Source: Tannerella sp. (lineage in GTDB: Bacteria; Bacteroidota; Bacteroidia; Bacteroidales; Tannerellaceae). From it: a stretch of 8,461 bases of DNA. Under the pieces are notes generated by a model, which was given only the letters and a program-made list of their open reading frames with translations, searched no databases and was not told the origin of the DNA. The position numbers were made by a program, and so were the translations under genes. Positions 6,693-8,461 of this stretch are shown here, piece after piece. The stretch is taken from NCBI GenBank assembly GCA_031267485.1, contig JAIRYY010000162.1:1-8461 (forward strand). Reading direction: 5' to 3'. The stretch's first letter is position 1, and each line of letters opens with the position of its first letter.

Positions 6693-6777
6693 CTCACCCC
6701 TGCGTGAGAAGTCCTCTCACCTCTGCGTGAGAGGACCATCTGCCTCTGCGTGAGAACATCTCTCACGCAGAGGTGAG
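6693..6777. repeat. Cluster of CTCACCTCTGCGTGAG repeats forming hairpins
   Basis: A 16-bp half-palindromic motif occurs three times in 85 bp: CTCACCCCTGCGTGAG at 6693-6708 (one mismatch), CTCACCTCTGCGTGAG at 6716-6731, and its exact reverse complement at 6762-6777. A partial copy lies at 6743-6755. Two strong hairpins result: a 10-bp perfect stem 6711-6720 with 6727-6736 (loop CTCTGC) and a 13-bp perfect stem 6743-6755 with 6761-6773 (loop ACATC). The cluster lies 12 bp beyond the stop of the minus-strand HU-like gene. It may protect or end that transcript, but no T-tract follows. It looks like a REP-type or regulatory repeat rather than a standard terminator. Confidence 0.9.
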
Positions 6778-6789
6778 AATGGCCGGCCG

Positions 6790-7494
6790 TCATTCGACCG
6801 TCAGCGTTTTGCCGTAAACCGTTGTATTCGGCTCCTTCAAGTTCTTGCCGCTCGAATATTGAGTGAAGATTTTCACCTGATAGTTGGCGCCGTCGGCGAG
6901 CTGCGGGATGAGGGCGATGATTTGCGCCGGCTTGTTGGTGATGATGGTAACGGCCTGCGTCTGAAAGCCGTCTTCGTTGATAAACCACAGGCCGACCGAG
7001 TCCTTGTCGCCGGCCAGTTTGATGTTGAGACCTTCGATCTGGACGGCTCCGCCGGATGTCAGGATTTCGTCCACCCTGCCGCTTATGCTGTCTTTGACTT
7101 CCAGTACCTGCGGTTGCGGCGAAGGGGCGTTTACCTTTATGAGTTTCACTTCTTTTTCCACATCCCGCAGGAGGACGCCCTTGCCGACGTTGACGTGCAG
7201 CTTGTGGCGATGGGGGTCGAACGTGTCCATGACGCTGTCAAATACGCCCGAAATGGAGAATGAGATGTTTAAGAGCGGCAGGTTGACCATCCCGCCGTTT
7301 TTGACAATGTAAGCGACGGTTTCCTCCACGTCGTTGAGTACCGCCACGATGTCGGTCTTTGTCACCAGCGTGCCGCGCTGCAGCATCAGGTTGATGAATT
7401 CTTCACGGGTATAAACCGTTTTACTGTGTGTTTGTGCCGCGTAGTCGTCCTTGCGTTCCGTCAGCAGGTTTTCATGCAATGAATATTCCAGCAT
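6790..7494 (-). CDS. HU-like DNA-binding domain protein with DUF4469 domain
   Basis: The 234 residues fit a Bacteroidetes family that joins an HU/IHF-like domain to a C-terminal Ig-like DUF4469 domain. The HU-like part (about 1-125) begins MLEYSLHENLLTERKDDY and includes the helix around YTREEFINLMLQRGTLVTKTDI (28-49) and the segment NLPLLNISFSISGVFDS (71-87), with RHKLHVNVGKG (96-106) in the arm region. A proline-containing linker (124-128) leads to the second domain (about 130-234), with VKDSISGRVDEILTSGGAVQ and a C-terminal TQYSSGKNLKEPNTTVYGK. No signal peptide is visible. DNA binding and nucleoid or surface roles are inferred from family membership only; no specific function is known to me. 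The ATG at 7494 matches the usual family start. The gene is monocistronic as far as seen, divergent from the AraC-type gene and followed by the hairpin cluster. Confidence 0.9.
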   Translation of the reverse strand: MLEYSLHENLLTERKDDYAAQTHSKTVYTREEFINLMLQRGTLVTKTDIVAVLNDVEETVAYIVKNGGMVNLPLLNISFSISGVFDSVMDTFDPHRHKLHVNVGKGVLLRDVEKEVKLIKVNAPSPQPQVLEVKDSISGRVDEILTSGGAVQIEGLNIKLAGDKDSVGLWFINEDGFQTQAVTIITNKPAQIIALIPQLADGANYQVKIFTQYSSGKNLKEPNTTVYGKTLTVE

Positions 7495-7526
7495 AATCTT
7501 TAAAATTTAATTGTTAAAAAAGGGGG

Positions 7527-7557
7527 TAAAGGTAGGGGCGCCGTCACTCCCCCGCAA
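7527..7557 (-). promoter_or_regulatory. Putative promoter of the HU-like gene
   Basis: On the minus strand TACCTTTA (7527-7534) matches the -7 consensus TAnnTTTG except for the last base. TTG at 7555-7557 stands 20 bp upstream, a correct distance for a -33 element. The box is 32 bp before the ATG at 7494, with an AT-rich leader between. Confidence 0.45.
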
Positions 7558-7600
7558 GGTCAAATTTTCTTATAATTGGATGAAAGGTCGGTATTTTTAT

Positions 7601-7630
7601 TTTGATTCAATGAAAAAAACCATACCTTTG
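7601..7630 (+). promoter_or_regulatory. Putative promoter of the AraC-type gene
   Basis: TTTG at 7601-7604 and TACCTTTG at 7623-7630 match both halves of the Bacteroidetes consensus, with an 18-bp spacer, close to the usual 19-20. The -7 box ends 20 bp before the ATG at 7651. It is divergent from the HU-like promoter, and the two -7 boxes are about 90 bp apart. Confidence 0.65.
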
Positions 7631-7650
7631 CGGAAATTTATTAGAAACAG

Positions 7651-8461
7651 ATGAAAAAGGATATTACGCCGCTGAACTGGCAGGACGACTTGAAGGACAA
7701 AATAGAGTGCCTGTCCCTCAACGACGATTTTATGCTGTTTGAGGACATTACGCTGCTGCCGGACTTCAAATATCCCTTCAAGGTGGATATGACCACGATG
7801 ATAATCTGCACGCAGGGAACGACGCGTGGCAGAATAAACATGCGTTCTTACGAAACCCGGGCGCCCTGCCTTGTTATCGTTCCGTCGGGGCAGATTTTGC
7901 AATACGAGTACGTCAGTGAAGATTATGCGGGCTATGCCATTGTCACGTCGCGACAATTCGGCGACAGCCTGTTTTCCGGAATGCAGGAACGCCTGGAACT
8001 GGCCCTCCGCGTGAACGAAAATCCTTATATCCCGCTGGATGAACAGGACGTGAAAATGGTTGTAACGTACTGTCACATGTTCAAAAGGCTGCTCGAGACA
8101 ACCGACAACCCTTATCGAATCGAAATGGTGAAGCACCTCACGCTGGTGTTTTTCTATCTGTCGGGGTATCGCCTTCACCTGTTACCGGAACCCGAAACGG
8201 TATCGCCGCACAATCGACTCGCGGAAAAGTTCTTGAATCTTGTCTCAAACCATTACCGGGAGCAGCGGCAGATGGGTTTTTATTCCGAAAAACTGAGCCT
8301 CTCGCCGAAATACCTGTCGCAAATCATTAAGGCAAGTACCGGTAAATCCGCCAACGAATGGATTGACGAATACGTGATGCTCGAAGCCAAAGCCCTGCTC
8401 AAATCCACGACCATGACCATCCAGCAAATCAGCGATGAGATGAATTTCCCGTCGCAGTCGT
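7651..8461 (+). CDS. AraC-family transcriptional regulator, 3' end beyond window
   Basis: Translating from the ATG at 7651 gives an open frame of 270 residues that is still open at the right edge. The N-terminal part (about 1-180) resembles the cupin-like sensing domain of AraC regulators, with strand-rich segments such as MIICTQGTTRGRINMRSYE (50-68) and PCLVIVPSGQILQYEYVSED (72-91). The C-terminal part is an AraC-type DNA-binding domain. Its first helix-turn-helix covers about 209-231 (FYSEKLSLSPKYLSQIIKAS), then ANEWIDEYVMLEAKALLKST (234-253), and the second helix-turn-helix starts at TIQQISDEMNFPSQS (256-270). About 20-30 residues of the second motif should follow to the right, compared with the usual length near 290-300. 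Ligand and targets are unknown; divergent orientation makes the HU-like gene a possible but unproven target. The minus-strand open frame 7597-8178 is a shadow. Confidence 0.92.
   Translation, partial: MKKDITPLNWQDDLKDKIECLSLNDDFMLFEDITLLPDFKYPFKVDMTTMIICTQGTTRGRINMRSYETRAPCLVIVPSGQILQYEYVSEDYAGYAIVTSRQFGDSLFSGMQERLELALRVNENPYIPLDEQDVKMVVTYCHMFKRLLETTDNPYRIEMVKHLTLVFFYLSGYRLHLLPEPETVSPHNRLAEKFLNLVSNHYREQRQMGFYSEKLSLSPKYLSQIIKASTGKSANEWIDEYVMLEAKALLKSTTMTIQQISDEMNFPSQS

Noticed and set aside
6525..6707. 60-residue plus-strand open frame in the gap upstream of etfB
   Set aside because: It has no homology that I recognise, no promoter box, and spans the palindrome at 6627-6646.
7597..8178. 193-residue minus-strand open frame
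   Set aside because: It is antisense to the AraC-type gene, which has a perfect promoter box and clear helix-turn-helix motifs.

Overview
The window reads as a chromosomal segment from a member of the Bacteroidetes, most likely order Bacteroidales. The reasons are: the DUF4924 protein next to phosphoglycerate kinase, the HU-like/DUF4469 protein, -7 boxes of the form TAnnTTTG ahead of several genes, AT-rich leaders without Shine-Dalgarno sequences, and moderately GC-rich coding DNA separated by AT-rich gaps. No tRNA, rRNA, CRISPR array, transposase or phage gene is visible.

Layout. Positions 1-280 are a 21-bp tandem repeat running off the left edge. Positions 281-507 are non-coding, with a perfect AT-rich hairpin and a small CTCTCAA repeat. 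Two forward genes follow, a DUF4924 protein (508-1044) and pgk (1228-2490), each with its own -7 box. pgk ends in a long hairpin with a T-tract. On the reverse strand lies a compact three-gene set, transcribed right to left as etfB (6363-5476), etfA (5439-4417) and an acyl-CoA dehydrogenase (4410-2674). Upstream of etfB is a 426-bp gap with two identical -7-like boxes, a 12-bp inverted repeat and, further away, a dense cluster of perfect hairpins. Next is a reverse-strand HU-like/DUF4469 gene (7494-6790). Divergent from it is an AraC-family regulator (7651 onward) cut by the right edge.

How the genes fit together. pgk is central glycolysis. The etfB-etfA-acd set is a flavoprotein dehydrogenase and its electron acceptor. 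The EtfB carries the IDGDTAQVGP type of loop that I associate with electron-bifurcating Etf proteins rather than the AMP-binding canonical type, so this set may link enoyl-CoA/acyl-CoA conversion to ferredoxin and NADH. That is inference from motifs. No thiolase, crotonase or hydroxyacyl-CoA dehydrogenase is present to define the substrate.

The gene content is mostly ordinary Bacteroidales chromosome, and I see no clearly new multi-gene system. The features most worth a second look are non-coding: the left-edge repeat with its higher-order (147-bp) structure and linked base changes, the hairpin cluster at 6693-6777, and the inverted repeat between the two possible etfB promoters.
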